Positions 15,976 to 24,172 of a DNA stretch of 38,052 nucleotides are shown in pieces. Both the position numbers and the translations under genes were made by a program. Numbering within the stretch: position 1 is the stretch's first letter; each line of letters begins with the position of its first letter. Under the pieces are notes generated by a model, which was not told where the DNA came from, made no database searches, and was given only the letters and a program-made list of their open reading frames with translations. The stretch is from contig JAMPDR010000016.1 of NCBI GenBank assembly GCA_023665555.1, positions 1 to 38,052 of the forward strand, written 5' to 3'. This stretch comes from Ruminococcus sp. GTDB taxonomy: Bacteria > Bacillota > Clostridia > Oscillospirales > Acutalibacteraceae.

Positions 15976-17514
15976 GTGGCTGATATGAAACAAATACACG
16001 ATTTCGCTGTGAAATGGTGTGATAAATTCAGAGACCAAAACATCAACTACATAGAACTCGTTGACCACTATATGGCTGACGACTGCGATGCTCTTGACTT
16101 TGAGATGGACTGTGGTCATGCCTTTTCAGAGAAATACGGTAACGCTACAAACAATCATGAGTCTTTAGACAGAATTATCGATGACGTGACCGATATCCCC
16201 TTGCTTGGCTCTGCAATCTATTCGAGGTGGCGCTATTTTAATCATTGGGCATACACAGGAGCAGAAATTTTGGAGCCGGAAAACCGTGCATGGTTTATCC
16301 TGGCATTAAGCAGGCTGGCATTGCTGTCCGGGGAGAACCCTTTTATATTCCAAGGCACACTAAAGAAGATGCGTATCGTATCAAATAATATCTGCTATGG
16401 TCCTATGCCGGAGCCGGATGAAGAGGTAGAACAGCATCTGACCATCAATAGCGAAGGTCGTGTTTGGTTTTCCGGATACAACTTTGGTCGCGGCGGAAAA
16501 CGATACGAGAAAGCCAGAAGTAAGAACTTCAAAATTGATAAGTCGGCGGCAGACAAGTTGTTTGGAGCAATCGCAGCGTATTTCGGCAACGAATATACAG
16601 AAATTTTTGCAACGGATATTGGTGATTGGATTATGGAATTGACCAATACCGAAGGCGTCACATATAAATTCAGAGGCTCTTTGTGTGCTGACTTCGATTA
16701 TGAAGGTACAGATTTATCAGACCTTGTCCGTGATACTGTTGGTATTGATGATTTGTATGTTTTTGATGGAAACTGCAAACCGGACGTGATAAATAAAATC
16801 ACTCTGGATTACCACAGGGTCACAAAAATAAAACCTGGTCAGAAACCAGAAGACGCAGACTGGGAATTTGTAACCTGGGATTATACCGAGCAGCTGATTA
16901 TCGATAGAGCCACGGAAACATTGGAGCATATTCAGAATATTGGCACCGGATGTAAGGTTTCTCGCAAGTATGAAATCGAAGGCGGAATTGAGAGCTTGCT
17001 TGAAAATTTCGATGCCGAGGACTTGTTTGCCCACATTGAAGGAAATCCCGATGATGTGATAGACACACCAAACGAAACTAAGGATTACACCATAACAATT
17101 GAGTATAAGAAAAATCCGAGACGAACCATTACGGGGAGCTACGATAAAAATGGGTTGCCAGAGGATTTCGCAGATTTTGCAGAAACAGTATTTGACTTCA
17201 TTCGTTTCTACGGTTTGGGAGAAATCCTTGACCCATCGGTCTACGGCAAAGCAAAACGCCGCGAGTCGGAATACATCTTTTGCAGCGTTACCTTTGACGA
17301 AGGATATAAGAGTTATTATTATCTGACCGAAGATGACAGCATGGAAATCGGTGATTTCGTGCTTGTACCCGCGGGCAAGGATAACCATGAGGCAGTTGTA
17401 GAGGTAGTGAACATCGAATACTTCGATGAAGAGAACGTTCCGCTACCTGTCGAAAAGACAAAACGAATCATCCGAAAGTGTACAGACGAGGATTTTGATT
17501 TGCCGCAAAACTAA
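15976..17514 (+). CDS. Unrecognised 512-aa protein
   Basis: I cannot place this acidic, soluble protein in a named family. Features seen: an N-terminal region of about 135 residues with aromatic and acidic repeats (HYMADDCDALDFEMDCGHAF; SRWRYFNHWAYTGAEILEPENRAW), a central beta-rich part (RVWFSGYNFGRGGKRYEKAR; EIFATDIGDWIMELTNTEG), and a C-terminal part (about 440-512) with YYYLTEDDSMEIGDFVLVPAGKDNHEAVVEVVNIEYF, which looks like a compact beta-barrel interaction domain. The start is GTG at 15976: GGGAGG at 15961-15966 gives 9-bp spacing, whereas ATG 15985 would be 18 bp away. It lies between an IS110 and the interrupted DUF4238 gene, 42 bp before the latter, and could be cotranscribed with it. 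Confidence 0.75.
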   Translation: MADMKQIHDFAVKWCDKFRDQNINYIELVDHYMADDCDALDFEMDCGHAFSEKYGNATNNHESLDRIIDDVTDIPLLGSAIYSRWRYFNHWAYTGAEILEPENRAWFILALSRLALLSGENPFIFQGTLKKMRIVSNNICYGPMPEPDEEVEQHLTINSEGRVWFSGYNFGRGGKRYEKARSKNFKIDKSAADKLFGAIAAYFGNEYTEIFATDIGDWIMELTNTEGVTYKFRGSLCADFDYEGTDLSDLVRDTVGIDDLYVFDGNCKPDVINKITLDYHRVTKIKPGQKPEDADWEFVTWDYTEQLIIDRATETLEHIQNIGTGCKVSRKYEIEGGIESLLENFDAEDLFAHIEGNPDDVIDTPNETKDYTITIEYKKNPRRTITGSYDKNGLPEDFADFAETVFDFIRFYGLGEILDPSVYGKAKRRESEYIFCSVTFDEGYKSYYYLTEDDSMEIGDFVLVPAGKDNHEAVVEVVNIEYFDEENVPLPVEKTKRIIRKCTDEDFDLPQN

Positions 17515-17556
17515 AAATAGTTTGTTTGCAAAGCTTGTTCATCGGGAGGCGAAATA

Positions 17557-17930
17557 ATGGGAGAAACACAAGCGAAATATCACCATTTGATACCGCAAAC
17601 ATATATGTCAGCCTGGGCAAATGATGCAGGTACATTAGAGGTAGAGTTTTTAAGTAATCCAGGGGCTTTTGAACCCAAAAACAAAGACAATATTGCAGGC
17701 ATAACAGATTACCATTCTATAAAAGCGGGGATGATAATCTGTACGAAAGACGATGCCGATAAAATATTCGCTCCATTAAGAAACTATACTGTAGAAATTG
17801 ATGGACAGGTTGTTACGGATACATTAGAGATGAATCAAAAGTTTTATGATTTTGATAGTTGGGTAATTAGGCGAAGTGATGGCTCACTTGTAAGCAAAAA
17901 GGGTATCAAGCGTGAATTCGAGAAAATAAA
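17557..17930 (+). pseudogene. DUF4238 protein, 5' part (interrupted by IS5-family element)
   Basis: ATG 17557 with GGGAGG at 17545-17550. The frame begins GETQAKYHHLIPQTYMSAWA, the H-H-x-x-P-Q-x-Y-x-x-x-W/F start that marks DUF4238 proteins, and runs for 124 codons until the insertion at 17930. DUF4238 is a family of unknown biochemistry, frequent in defence islands and prophage-like regions. Joining this part to 19063 after removing the element and one TAAA copy restores an unbroken frame (REFEKIK then IKDIESNW), so the insertion is recent and the rest of the gene is still readable. In its present form the protein would end a few residues into the element. Confidence 0.85.
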
Positions 17931-19058
17931 GGCAACACCGCACAACCCTTGCAAATTATCAATCAAAGTGGTAAAATAAAAACATGAACAAACAAATGAC
18001 ATTATCAATGATAACCGACGAGCTGTCAAAAGCCAAAACAAACAAAAAAGAATTTCTGGAAAAAATGGAAAAACTCATACCATGGAAAGAGTGGATAGGG
18101 ATAATAAAGCCGGTTTACTACGAAGGAGAAGTCGGTAACAAGCCCTATGATCTTGAACTGATGCTGAGGATTTTCGTATTGCAAAATCTGTATGATTTGG
18201 CAGATATGAAGGCAATGTACGAGGTGATAGACAACCGTGCGTTTTCCGAATTTTGCGGAGTGGATTCCCCAAATCAAGTGCCAAACGGGGATACAATAGG
18301 AAGATTCAGAAATATACTTGAAAAAAATGAGATTCAAGAAAAACTGTTTCAAGAAGTATCTGATATTCTCATACAAAACGGACTGATATTAAAACGTGGA
18401 ACAATAGTTGATTCAACATTGATAGCTACGCCCTCATCAACCAAAAATGCAGAAAAGAAAAGGGATCCCGAGGCTCATTCGGTCAAAAAGGGAAATCAAT
18501 GGCATTTTGGATACAAAGCACATATCGGTGTTGATAAAGATACGGGATTAATCCACACAGTTAAGGTTACATCAGCTAACGAGCATGATGTTACGATAAC
18601 ATCACAGCTTCTTCACGGAGAGGAAGACGATGTGTACGGAGACAGCGGATATATAGGAGCAGATAAACGAAAAGAGGCAATTTTAAGGAAGAAATCGGGA
18701 AAGAAAATCAAATATAAAATCAATCGCAAGCCTTCACAAATCAAGAAATTATCACCAAGCGGACAATACTATGCTAAAAAAGCAGAACACAAAAAATCAT
18801 CGGTCAGAGCAAAGGTTGAACACGTTTTTGCGGTTGTTAAACGACAGTTGGGTTATCGACGAATAAGGTGTCGGGGTCTGAAGAAGCAGACCCAAAAATT
18901 GAGTATTATGTTTGCTTTGGCGAACTTAATTTTGGCTGACAGGGTTTCTCTGACAGCCTAATTGAGTTTGCCCTGCGAACGAAGTATGGGGAAGGTTTTG
19001 CTTATTTTGTTTTTTTCTATGGCAAGACTGCTATTGGAAGCTGTTGTGCGGTGTTGCC
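17931..19058 (+). mobile_element. Complete IS5-family insertion sequence, 1,128 bp
   Basis: It is bounded by perfect 16-bp terminal inverted repeats, GGCAACACCGCACAAC at 17931-17946 and its reverse complement at 19043-19058. A 4-bp target duplication TAAA lies outside at 17927-17930 and 19059-19062. The sole gene is an intact DDE transposase. Perfect ends, an intact gene and a host reading frame that is exactly restored on excision point to a recent insertion. Confidence 0.95.
17984..18961 (+). CDS. IS5-family DDE transposase
   Basis: A 325-aa transposase that cuts and rejoins the element's ends. An N-terminal helical DNA-binding domain (KPYDLELMLRIFVLQNLYDLADM) is followed by the RNase H-like catalytic domain: first Asp in GTIVDSTLIATPSS, second in DVYGDSGYIG, and the Glu in RAKVEHVFAVVKRQLGYRRIRCRG, with the Y-x-x-x-R-x-x-x-E-x-x-F-type signature of the IS5 group. 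Length and frame are intact, so it is probably active. It lies alone inside the 16-bp inverted repeats. Confidence 0.95.
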   Translation: MNKQMTLSMITDELSKAKTNKKEFLEKMEKLIPWKEWIGIIKPVYYEGEVGNKPYDLELMLRIFVLQNLYDLADMKAMYEVIDNRAFSEFCGVDSPNQVPNGDTIGRFRNILEKNEIQEKLFQEVSDILIQNGLILKRGTIVDSTLIATPSSTKNAEKKRDPEAHSVKKGNQWHFGYKAHIGVDKDTGLIHTVKVTSANEHDVTITSQLLHGEEDDVYGDSGYIGADKRKEAILRKKSGKKIKYKINRKPSQIKKLSPSGQYYAKKAEHKKSSVRAKVEHVFAVVKRQLGYRRIRCRGLKKQTQKLSIMFALANLILADRVSLTA

Positions 19059-19062
19059 TAAA

Positions 19063-19714
19063 GATTAAAGATATCGAATCAAACTGGTCAACTAAGTATG
19101 AAAATGAATGGAATAAAGTCGTACATGATTTAGAAACAACAATTTTCTCATCAAAATTAGAAAGTATACCAGCCATACATAAGGACTATTTAATGAAATT
19201 TTTTGTTGCGTTAGATTGGAGAAGCATTCAATCCAATGATGAATTTCAAAAAGCATTCCGACCTTTTGCTGATGCATTGCTTGACGAAATTGAAATACCG
19301 GAGGAAGAGAGAATCCTACCAAGTCTGAAAACTGCAACAGATGAAATGAAACATAATTTACTTCTGAAATACTATAGAAAGTATTTGGATGATGATGGTG
19401 TGATTTATACTCACGCAATAGAGAGTTTGAAACATACAAACTTTCATTTTCTAATTGCAGACGGACCAACATACTTTATCACATCGAACAATCCATCCTT
19501 TGTTTTTATCAGAGAGGATGGTTTAAAAGAAGGACTCATGCCTCTTACTCTGCGTATTCTTATGGCTCAGGGAAGATGCACAGAGGATGCAGATAAATAT
19601 TTTATTACACATATTTCTAATGAGGCAGTAAATAGGTATAATAAGATAATTAGAGCCAATGCTAATGAATTTGTGATTCACCCACATACAACTTTGATAA
19701 ACGGAAGTAAGTAG
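19063..19714 (+). pseudogene. DUF4238 protein, 3' part
   Basis: This continues the frame broken at 17930: IKDIESNWSTKYENEW ... NFHFLIADGPTYFITSNNPSFVF ... ALRxLM-like end ... NRYNKIIRANANEFVIHPHT. The block FITSNNPSF (expected D/S-N-P) and the final 'NRxII-x-A-xxFVI' are typical of DUF4238 C-termini. It has no start of its own; the open frame from 18962 lies mostly in the insertion element. The stop at 19712-19714 overlaps the first VDMFP-coding scar, so the gene's end touches the attachment-like region. Confidence 0.85.
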
Positions 19715-20023
19715 ATATGTTCCCACAAACAGCCAAAGCACGGAAAAGGCTGTGGATATGTTCCCTTGCTCGTAAAATCGGCAAAGACATTCAGCCTATC
19801 CAGTCAAGCCATGTCGAATGTGTGGTGTTGATGTCAAGGGTGGAGAAATAAGAGTACAAAAAAGTGTAGAAAACAAGGGACTTCCGGGAGTGTGAGATGT
19901 CGCAGAGGCATTTCAAGCTCTCGGATTTTTTTCGTTTCTTAGGATTGTGGGAACTGGTCAACTTTGAAAAATGATATAGGGTTGAGTTGATAGGATTGTT
20001 AAAATAGTGGTCGAGTTGATAGG
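19711..20023 (+). repeat. Attachment-like scar, copy 2: two rlmD-tail starts, HVECV tail, paired 14-mers
   Basis: This fills most of the 469-bp gap 19715-20183. 19711-19734 codes VDMFPQTA; 19752-19769 codes VDMFPCS followed by a stop; in another frame 19807-19851 codes SHVECVVLMSRVEK and a stop. These are pieces of the RlmD/RumA C-terminus. GTTGAGTTGATAGG at 19981 and GTCGAGTTGATAGG at 20010 match the copy 1 pair at the same 29-bp spacing. Two VDMFP starts 41 bp apart suggest more than one integration or excision event. The orientation is the same as copy 1, making a direct repeat about 18.4 kb apart. Confidence 0.6.
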
Positions 20024-20113
20024 ATTTCTTGATGTAAGTTTATAGATTAAGTTGGTATAAATGTTTTCTTCTTTTTAGATATTATCTGATAATGTTAGAA
20101 ACATTCTGACAAT

Positions 20114-20142
20114 TTGACTTTTCTCCTTTTATATGTTATAAT
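20114..20142 (+). promoter_or_regulatory. Strong promoter of XRE-cupin / MBL operon
   Basis: TTGACT at 20114-20119, a 17-bp spacer and TATAAT at 20137-20142, about 42 bp before the TTG start. It is the first core-like element right of the scar region. Confidence 0.8.
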
Positions 20143-20183
20143 ATAATAAAATACGTTAAAACATTATATGGGAGGTCGTATTA

Positions 20184-20726
20184 TTGAACGAATTGAATAT
20201 CGGTCAAAAGCTAAAAACAGTCCGTCAAAAAAGAAATCTTACTTTGGATGAAACTGCAGCTTTAACAGGAGTCAGCAAACCGATGCTCGGACAGATTGAG
20301 CGTGGACAATCTTCACCAACTATTACTACACTTTGGAAAATTGCAACCGGTCTGAAAGTGCCTTTGTCATCATTTTTACAGGAGGAAAAGACAAACTATT
20401 CTATAGCCTGTGTATCTGATGAAAATGCAGTATCTGCTGAAAATGGCACTATGAGAGCATATACACTCTTTTCGTATGATCCCATACGGAATTTTGAAGC
20501 ATTTTATATTGAGTTTGATCCGGGCTGTATCCATACTTCGGATAAACATAATGACAATGTGGAAGAAACAGTCTATGTCATAAGCGGAAGGCTTGATATG
20601 GTCATAAACGGTGAAAAAATAACACTTGAAGAGAAGCAAGCAATACGTTTTTCGGCAAATGTTACCCATAGTTACCAAAATAATTACAGCGAACCATGTA
20701 TTGTTTACAATACGATTTTTTATTAA
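20184..20726 (+). CDS. XRE-family transcriptional regulator with C-terminal cupin domain
   Basis: A 180-aa regulator. Residues 6-65 are a Cro/CI helix-turn-helix (IGQKLKTVRQKRNLTLDETAALTGVSKPMLGQIERGQSSPTITTLWKIA), and residues about 95-180 form a small-molecule-sensing cupin (FDPGCIHTSDKHNDNVEETVYVISGRLDMVINGEKITL ... AIRFSANVTHSYQN). The start is TTG at 20184, with GGAGG at 20171-20175 at 8 bp; no nearby ATG fits the conserved N-terminus. It is followed 11 bp later by a metallo-beta-lactamase-fold gene and shares its promoter and terminator, so it probably controls that gene and itself. The ligand is unknown. Confidence 0.9.
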   Translation: MNELNIGQKLKTVRQKRNLTLDETAALTGVSKPMLGQIERGQSSPTITTLWKIATGLKVPLSSFLQEEKTNYSIACVSDENAVSAENGTMRAYTLFSYDPIRNFEAFYIEFDPGCIHTSDKHNDNVEETVYVISGRLDMVINGEKITLEEKQAIRFSANVTHSYQNNYSEPCIVYNTIFY

Positions 20727-20737
20727 GGAGAATTTTT

Positions 20738-21616
20738 ATGTACGAGTTAAATCAAGTTGGAGATAAAAGCTATTATATCAACTGTCCTGCAAAAATCGGA
20801 ATATACCTTGCTGATGATAAAAATGTGTATCTCATTGACAGCGGCAATGATAAAGATGCAGGCAGGAAAGTCTGCAAGATACTGAATGAAAATGGGTGGA
20901 ATCTTTTAGGCATTCTGAATACCCATTCTAATGCAGACCATATCGGAGGAAATCAGTATCTTCAGCAGCAGACCGGGTGCAAAGTTTTTTCGTGCGGAAT
21001 TGAAAAAGCGTTTACCGAGTACCCAATCTTAGAGCCGTCATTTCTCTATGGCGGTTATCCCTGTAAAGATTTAAGACATAAGTTTCTGCTTGCAAAGTCA
21101 AGTTCTGTAACAGATTGTTCCGATATATCATTTCCAAAAGAGATTGAAATAATTCCACTAAGTGGTCACTTTTTTAATATGGTAGGGTTCCGCACTCCCG
21201 ATGATACAGTGTTCCTTGCTGATTGTCTTTCAAGCAAAGAAACGCTTGATAAATATCAGATTGGATTTATTTATGATGTGGCAGAATATCTGAAAACGCT
21301 TGAAATAGTAAAATCGATAAAAGCGAAAATGTTTGTAGCTTCTCACGCTCCCGTAACCGATGATATTACAGAGCTTGCTGATATCAATATTGCAAAAGTA
21401 CATGAAATCGCTGATAAAATTCTGGCGGTATGCAATAAACCGATATGCTTTGAAAATATCCTGCAAAGACTATTTTCTGATTTTTGCTTAACAATGAATT
21501 TTGAGCAATATGTGCTTGTGGGAAGTACTGTCCGTTCCTATCTATCGTGGCTGAAAGACTGTGGAAATCTGAATGCTTATTTTGAAAATAATATGTTGCT
21601 TTGGAAATGTATTTAG
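20738..21616 (+). CDS. Metallo-beta-lactamase-fold hydrolase
   Basis: A 292-aa cytoplasmic hydrolase with the MBL zinc motif NTHSNADHIGG (H63, D67, H68; the usual second His is Asn), PLSGHFFNMVGF, the bridging Asp in VFLADCLSS, and a distal His in FVASHAPV. The C-terminal 80 residues (IADKILAVCNKPICFENILQRLF) form a helical, winged-helix-like extension as in lactonase or glyoxalase II relatives. ATG 20738 follows AAGGAG; the longer frame from 20696 would overlap the previous gene and is rejected. It forms an operon with the XRE-cupin regulator. The substrate cannot be read from sequence. Confidence 0.88.
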   Translation: MYELNQVGDKSYYINCPAKIGIYLADDKNVYLIDSGNDKDAGRKVCKILNENGWNLLGILNTHSNADHIGGNQYLQQQTGCKVFSCGIEKAFTEYPILEPSFLYGGYPCKDLRHKFLLAKSSSVTDCSDISFPKEIEIIPLSGHFFNMVGFRTPDDTVFLADCLSSKETLDKYQIGFIYDVAEYLKTLEIVKSIKAKMFVASHAPVTDDITELADINIAKVHEIADKILAVCNKPICFENILQRLFSDFCLTMNFEQYVLVGSTVRSYLSWLKDCGNLNAYFENNMLLWKCI

Positions 21617-21631
21617 TGGTATATGATAAAT

Positions 21632-21673
21632 AAAGTGGTTAGTTAACATTTTCATACGTTAACTAACCACTTT
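21632..21673. terminator. Strong hairpin terminator between convergent operons
   Basis: A perfect 16-bp stem, AAAGTGGTTAGTTAAC (21632-21647) with GTTAACTAACCACTTT (21658-21673), and a 10-base loop. It lies between the MBL gene (plus) and the small membrane protein gene (minus), with T or A tracts at its edges, so it could stop transcription from both sides. Confidence 0.85.
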
Positions 21674-21756
21674 TATGCAAAAATAAGCGCCGGAACCTTT
21701 ATTCTTCAGTTTGTATATACCCATTAAAATACATGATTTCTGGGCTATTCTCTCCC

Positions 21757-22002
21757 TTACTCCTTGTCCTTCTTCTTCAACTTCGGCAGTATCAAACACA
21801 CTGTAATTGCAACAACAGCTGCTGCGATCAGTGCAATCGGAACAATATAGTCAAGATCATTATCGCCGGTTTTCGGTGTAACTGCTAAAATAGCTGCTGA
21901 GCCGTCAACGGCGAATACTTGAAGCAGAACCGCAACTGCGCTGAGAATCATCAATCCTGCGAGAATCAGGCTGATAACTTTAATCATTTTTTTTGACATC
22001 AT
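21757..22002 (-). CDS. Tiny exported protein with TPKTGD sorting-like signal
   Basis: An 81-aa protein with an N-terminal signal or anchor helix (MIKVISLILAGLMILSAVAVLL), about 20 polar residues, then TPKTGDND, a hydrophobic helix (YIVPIALIAAAVVAITVCLIL) and the basic tail PKLKKKDKE. This is the layout of a sortase substrate (xPxTG, helix, positive tail), with TPKTG in place of LPxTG, but with almost no exported domain. It may equally be a two-helix membrane peptide. It lies 16 bp after the phosphomutase gene, with its ribosome site next to that gene's stop, so the two are cotranscribed. The role is unknown. Confidence 0.75.
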   Translation of the reverse strand: MMSKKMIKVISLILAGLMILSAVAVLLQVFAVDGSAAILAVTPKTGDNDLDYIVPIALIAAAVVAITVCLILPKLKKKDKE

Positions 22003-22018
22003 AGCTTTTCACCATTCC

Positions 22019-23734
22019 TTATTTCATATATTTTTCCATGTCGCTTTCGAGGGCAGCAGCTATTTTATCTGCATTGGCGCTGCTGTCTGCACAAGCGGTG
22101 AGATATACCTTGATTTTCGGCTCGGTGCCGCTCGGTCTTACAATGACTCCGTTCGATGAGGGGAGGGCATATGCAAGAACATTTGACTTAGGAAGTTCAA
22201 TGGCTGTTTCTTCTCCGGTTTCAATGTTTTTCGTTGTGCTTACCTTATAGTCTGCAACGGACAGAACATCCAAACCACCGATTTGCTTCGGGGCATTTGC
22301 ACGAAGAGAATCCATGATTTCTGCCATCTTTTGCATACCTGCCGCACCCTCAAAGGCGAAGTTGAGCACTTTGTTAAGATACATGCCGTGTTCAGCATAT
22401 ATATCCTGCATAACCTCGTAAAGACTTTTTCCTTTTGATTTGTAATAGGCGGCCATTTCACAAATGAGCGTGGAAGCAACAACAGCGTCTTTATCTCTTG
22501 CATGTATACCCGAAAGATAGCCGTAGCTTTCTTCCATACCTGCCACAAAGCGTGATTCTTCGCCGTTCTTTTCAAGTTCAGTGATGAACTCACCGATGTA
22601 TTTGAATCCTGTGAGAAGATTTTTTACTTTAGCACCGTATTTAGCTGCAACTGCTTCAACAAGGTTGGTGGTTACAAATGACTTAACAATAACAGGTCTT
22701 TCCGGAAGCGTTCCGAGTTCCTTCCTTCTTGAAAGGAGATACTCGGTAAGCAGTGCGCCAACTTCGTTTCCGCTCATGAGCTTGTATTCGCCATCAGCGA
22801 GAACTGCAATTCCGACTCTGTCGCAGTCGGGGTCGGTTGCAAGCAGTAAATCAACTTTTTCGTCTTTAGTCATATCAATCGCCAGTTCAAAAACCTGCTT
22901 GATTTCGGGGTTGGGATAAGGGCAGGTGGGGAAGTTACCGTCAGGAAGTTCCTGCTGTTTAACAACACTCACATTTTTGATGCCGATTTTATCAAGCATA
23001 TGGCGAACATGTTTGTTGCCCGTTCCGTTGAGCGGCGTGTATATAACTTTAAGATCGGTATTTTTGCATATGTCAAGACTCAGACAAGCATTTTCAACAT
23101 GCTCATAAAATTCGTCAATGAGCCATTGTTCGATGTATTCTATCTTACCGTCAGCAATTCCGCTTTCAAAATCAATATGCTTAACTCCGTCAAACATGTC
23201 GGTTTTGCTGATGAATTCATATGTTTTGGCGGCGGCTTCATCCGTCATCTGGTAGCCTTCCGGATCGTAGCACTTGTAACCGTTGTATTTTGCAGGGTTG
23301 TGGCTTGCGGTGATGATGATACCTGATTTGCACGAAAGTCTGCGTACTGCAAATGAAAGCATCGGTGTTGGAACAAGTTCAGGATAGAAATATACTTTGA
23401 TGTTATTAGCGGCAAGTACTCCCGCGGCATATTTTGCAAATACATCGGATTTTATTCTTGAATCATATGCAATTGCAACGGCAGGTGCGTCAAACTCGCT
23501 GTTGAGATAATCAGCAAGTCCTTGAGTAGCTTGGCCGACAGTGTATATATTCATACGGTTTGTGCCCGCTCCGATAACACCGCGAAGTCCCGCTGTGCCA
23601 AATTCAAGATTTTTATAGAAACGGTCGAGTATCTCATCTTCGCTTCCGTTTATATCGACGAGTTCACTTTGAAGGTCGCTGTCGCCAACAGCTTTTTCTT
23701 TCCATAATTTATAAAGAGCATGAATGTCGTTCAT
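22019..23734 (-). CDS. Phospho-sugar mutase (phosphoglucomutase/phosphomannomutase family)
   Basis: This 571-aa cytoplasmic enzyme interconverts hexose 1- and 6-phosphates, feeding nucleotide-sugar and storage-polymer synthesis. All four domains of the alpha-D-phosphohexomutase superfamily are present: the active-site serine loop TASHNPAKYNGYK (S144), the metal-binding loop DPDCDRVG (301-308), the sugar-binding GFKYIGE and EESYGYL motifs, and the phosphate-binding RPSGTEPKIK near the C-terminus. The length (about 570 aa) fits the PgcA type of Firmicutes. TAGGAGG precedes ATG 23734. It is the first gene of a two-gene operon with the small sorting-signal protein. Confidence 0.95.
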   Translation of the reverse strand: MNDIHALYKLWKEKAVGDSDLQSELVDINGSEDEILDRFYKNLEFGTAGLRGVIGAGTNRMNIYTVGQATQGLADYLNSEFDAPAVAIAYDSRIKSDVFAKYAAGVLAANNIKVYFYPELVPTPMLSFAVRRLSCKSGIIITASHNPAKYNGYKCYDPEGYQMTDEAAAKTYEFISKTDMFDGVKHIDFESGIADGKIEYIEQWLIDEFYEHVENACLSLDICKNTDLKVIYTPLNGTGNKHVRHMLDKIGIKNVSVVKQQELPDGNFPTCPYPNPEIKQVFELAIDMTKDEKVDLLLATDPDCDRVGIAVLADGEYKLMSGNEVGALLTEYLLSRRKELGTLPERPVIVKSFVTTNLVEAVAAKYGAKVKNLLTGFKYIGEFITELEKNGEESRFVAGMEESYGYLSGIHARDKDAVVASTLICEMAAYYKSKGKSLYEVMQDIYAEHGMYLNKVLNFAFEGAAGMQKMAEIMDSLRANAPKQIGGLDVLSVADYKVSTTKNIETGEETAIELPKSNVLAYALPSSNGVIVRPSGTEPKIKVYLTACADSSANADKIAAALESDMEKYMK

Positions 23735-23766
23735 AACAAATACCTCCTAAAAATATTAACCATCTT

Positions 23767-23795
23767 ATTTTATCATTGTATCGTCAAAGTGTCAA
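23767..23795 (-). promoter_or_regulatory. Promoter of the phosphomutase operon
   Basis: On the minus strand, TTGACA (23795-23790), a 17-bp spacer and TAAAAT (23772-23767), about 33 bp before the ATG. The rest of the 23735-24172 gap is AT-rich and holds a plus-strand promoter at 23976-24004 but no gene. Confidence 0.75.
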
Positions 23796-23975
23796 CAAGA
23801 AAACAGTCATATTTTCTGACAGCTACAAAGATTGCTTATGCGGTGAAATGAATATGTTTTTGTTATTTTGTTGATCACGGTATTATCATAGATTTTTTAC
23901 TTTTTCTCAATATCGAATTATGACTTATGTTTCTTTATATAAAACTCGAATATGCTTGGTTTTTGTCTGAAATAC

Positions 23976-24004
23976 TTGCAAAATATGGCAGAATATGTTA
24001 TAGT
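23976..24004 (+). promoter_or_regulatory. Promoter of the surface-polymer operon
   Basis: TTGCAA at 23976-23981, a 17-bp spacer and TATAGT at 23999-24004 with an upstream TGT (extended -10). It leaves a 5' leader of about 160 nt before the chosen ATG. Confidence 0.6.
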
Positions 24005-24172
24005 GTATAAAAATAAATGTATCATTGGTGTACTTTTTTTGAATGAACAGCACAAACTAAATCAGAATAGCTGTTTATCGATTGAATTTTTATTCTGCAC
24101 ACATATTTTGCATGACTACAGCAGGGTATGAGTAACTATTTATTTGTAGTCGGAAAGGCATGGTATTCAACT

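Noticed and set aside
16717-17388. Minus-strand 223-codon open frame
   Set aside because: Shadow of the 512-aa gene; composition is not protein-like and it lacks start signals.
24128-24172. Upstream ATG as the start of the cytidylyltransferase
   Set aside because: No spaced ribosome site, and it would add 15 residues before the CTP-binding N-terminus that normally begins the family.
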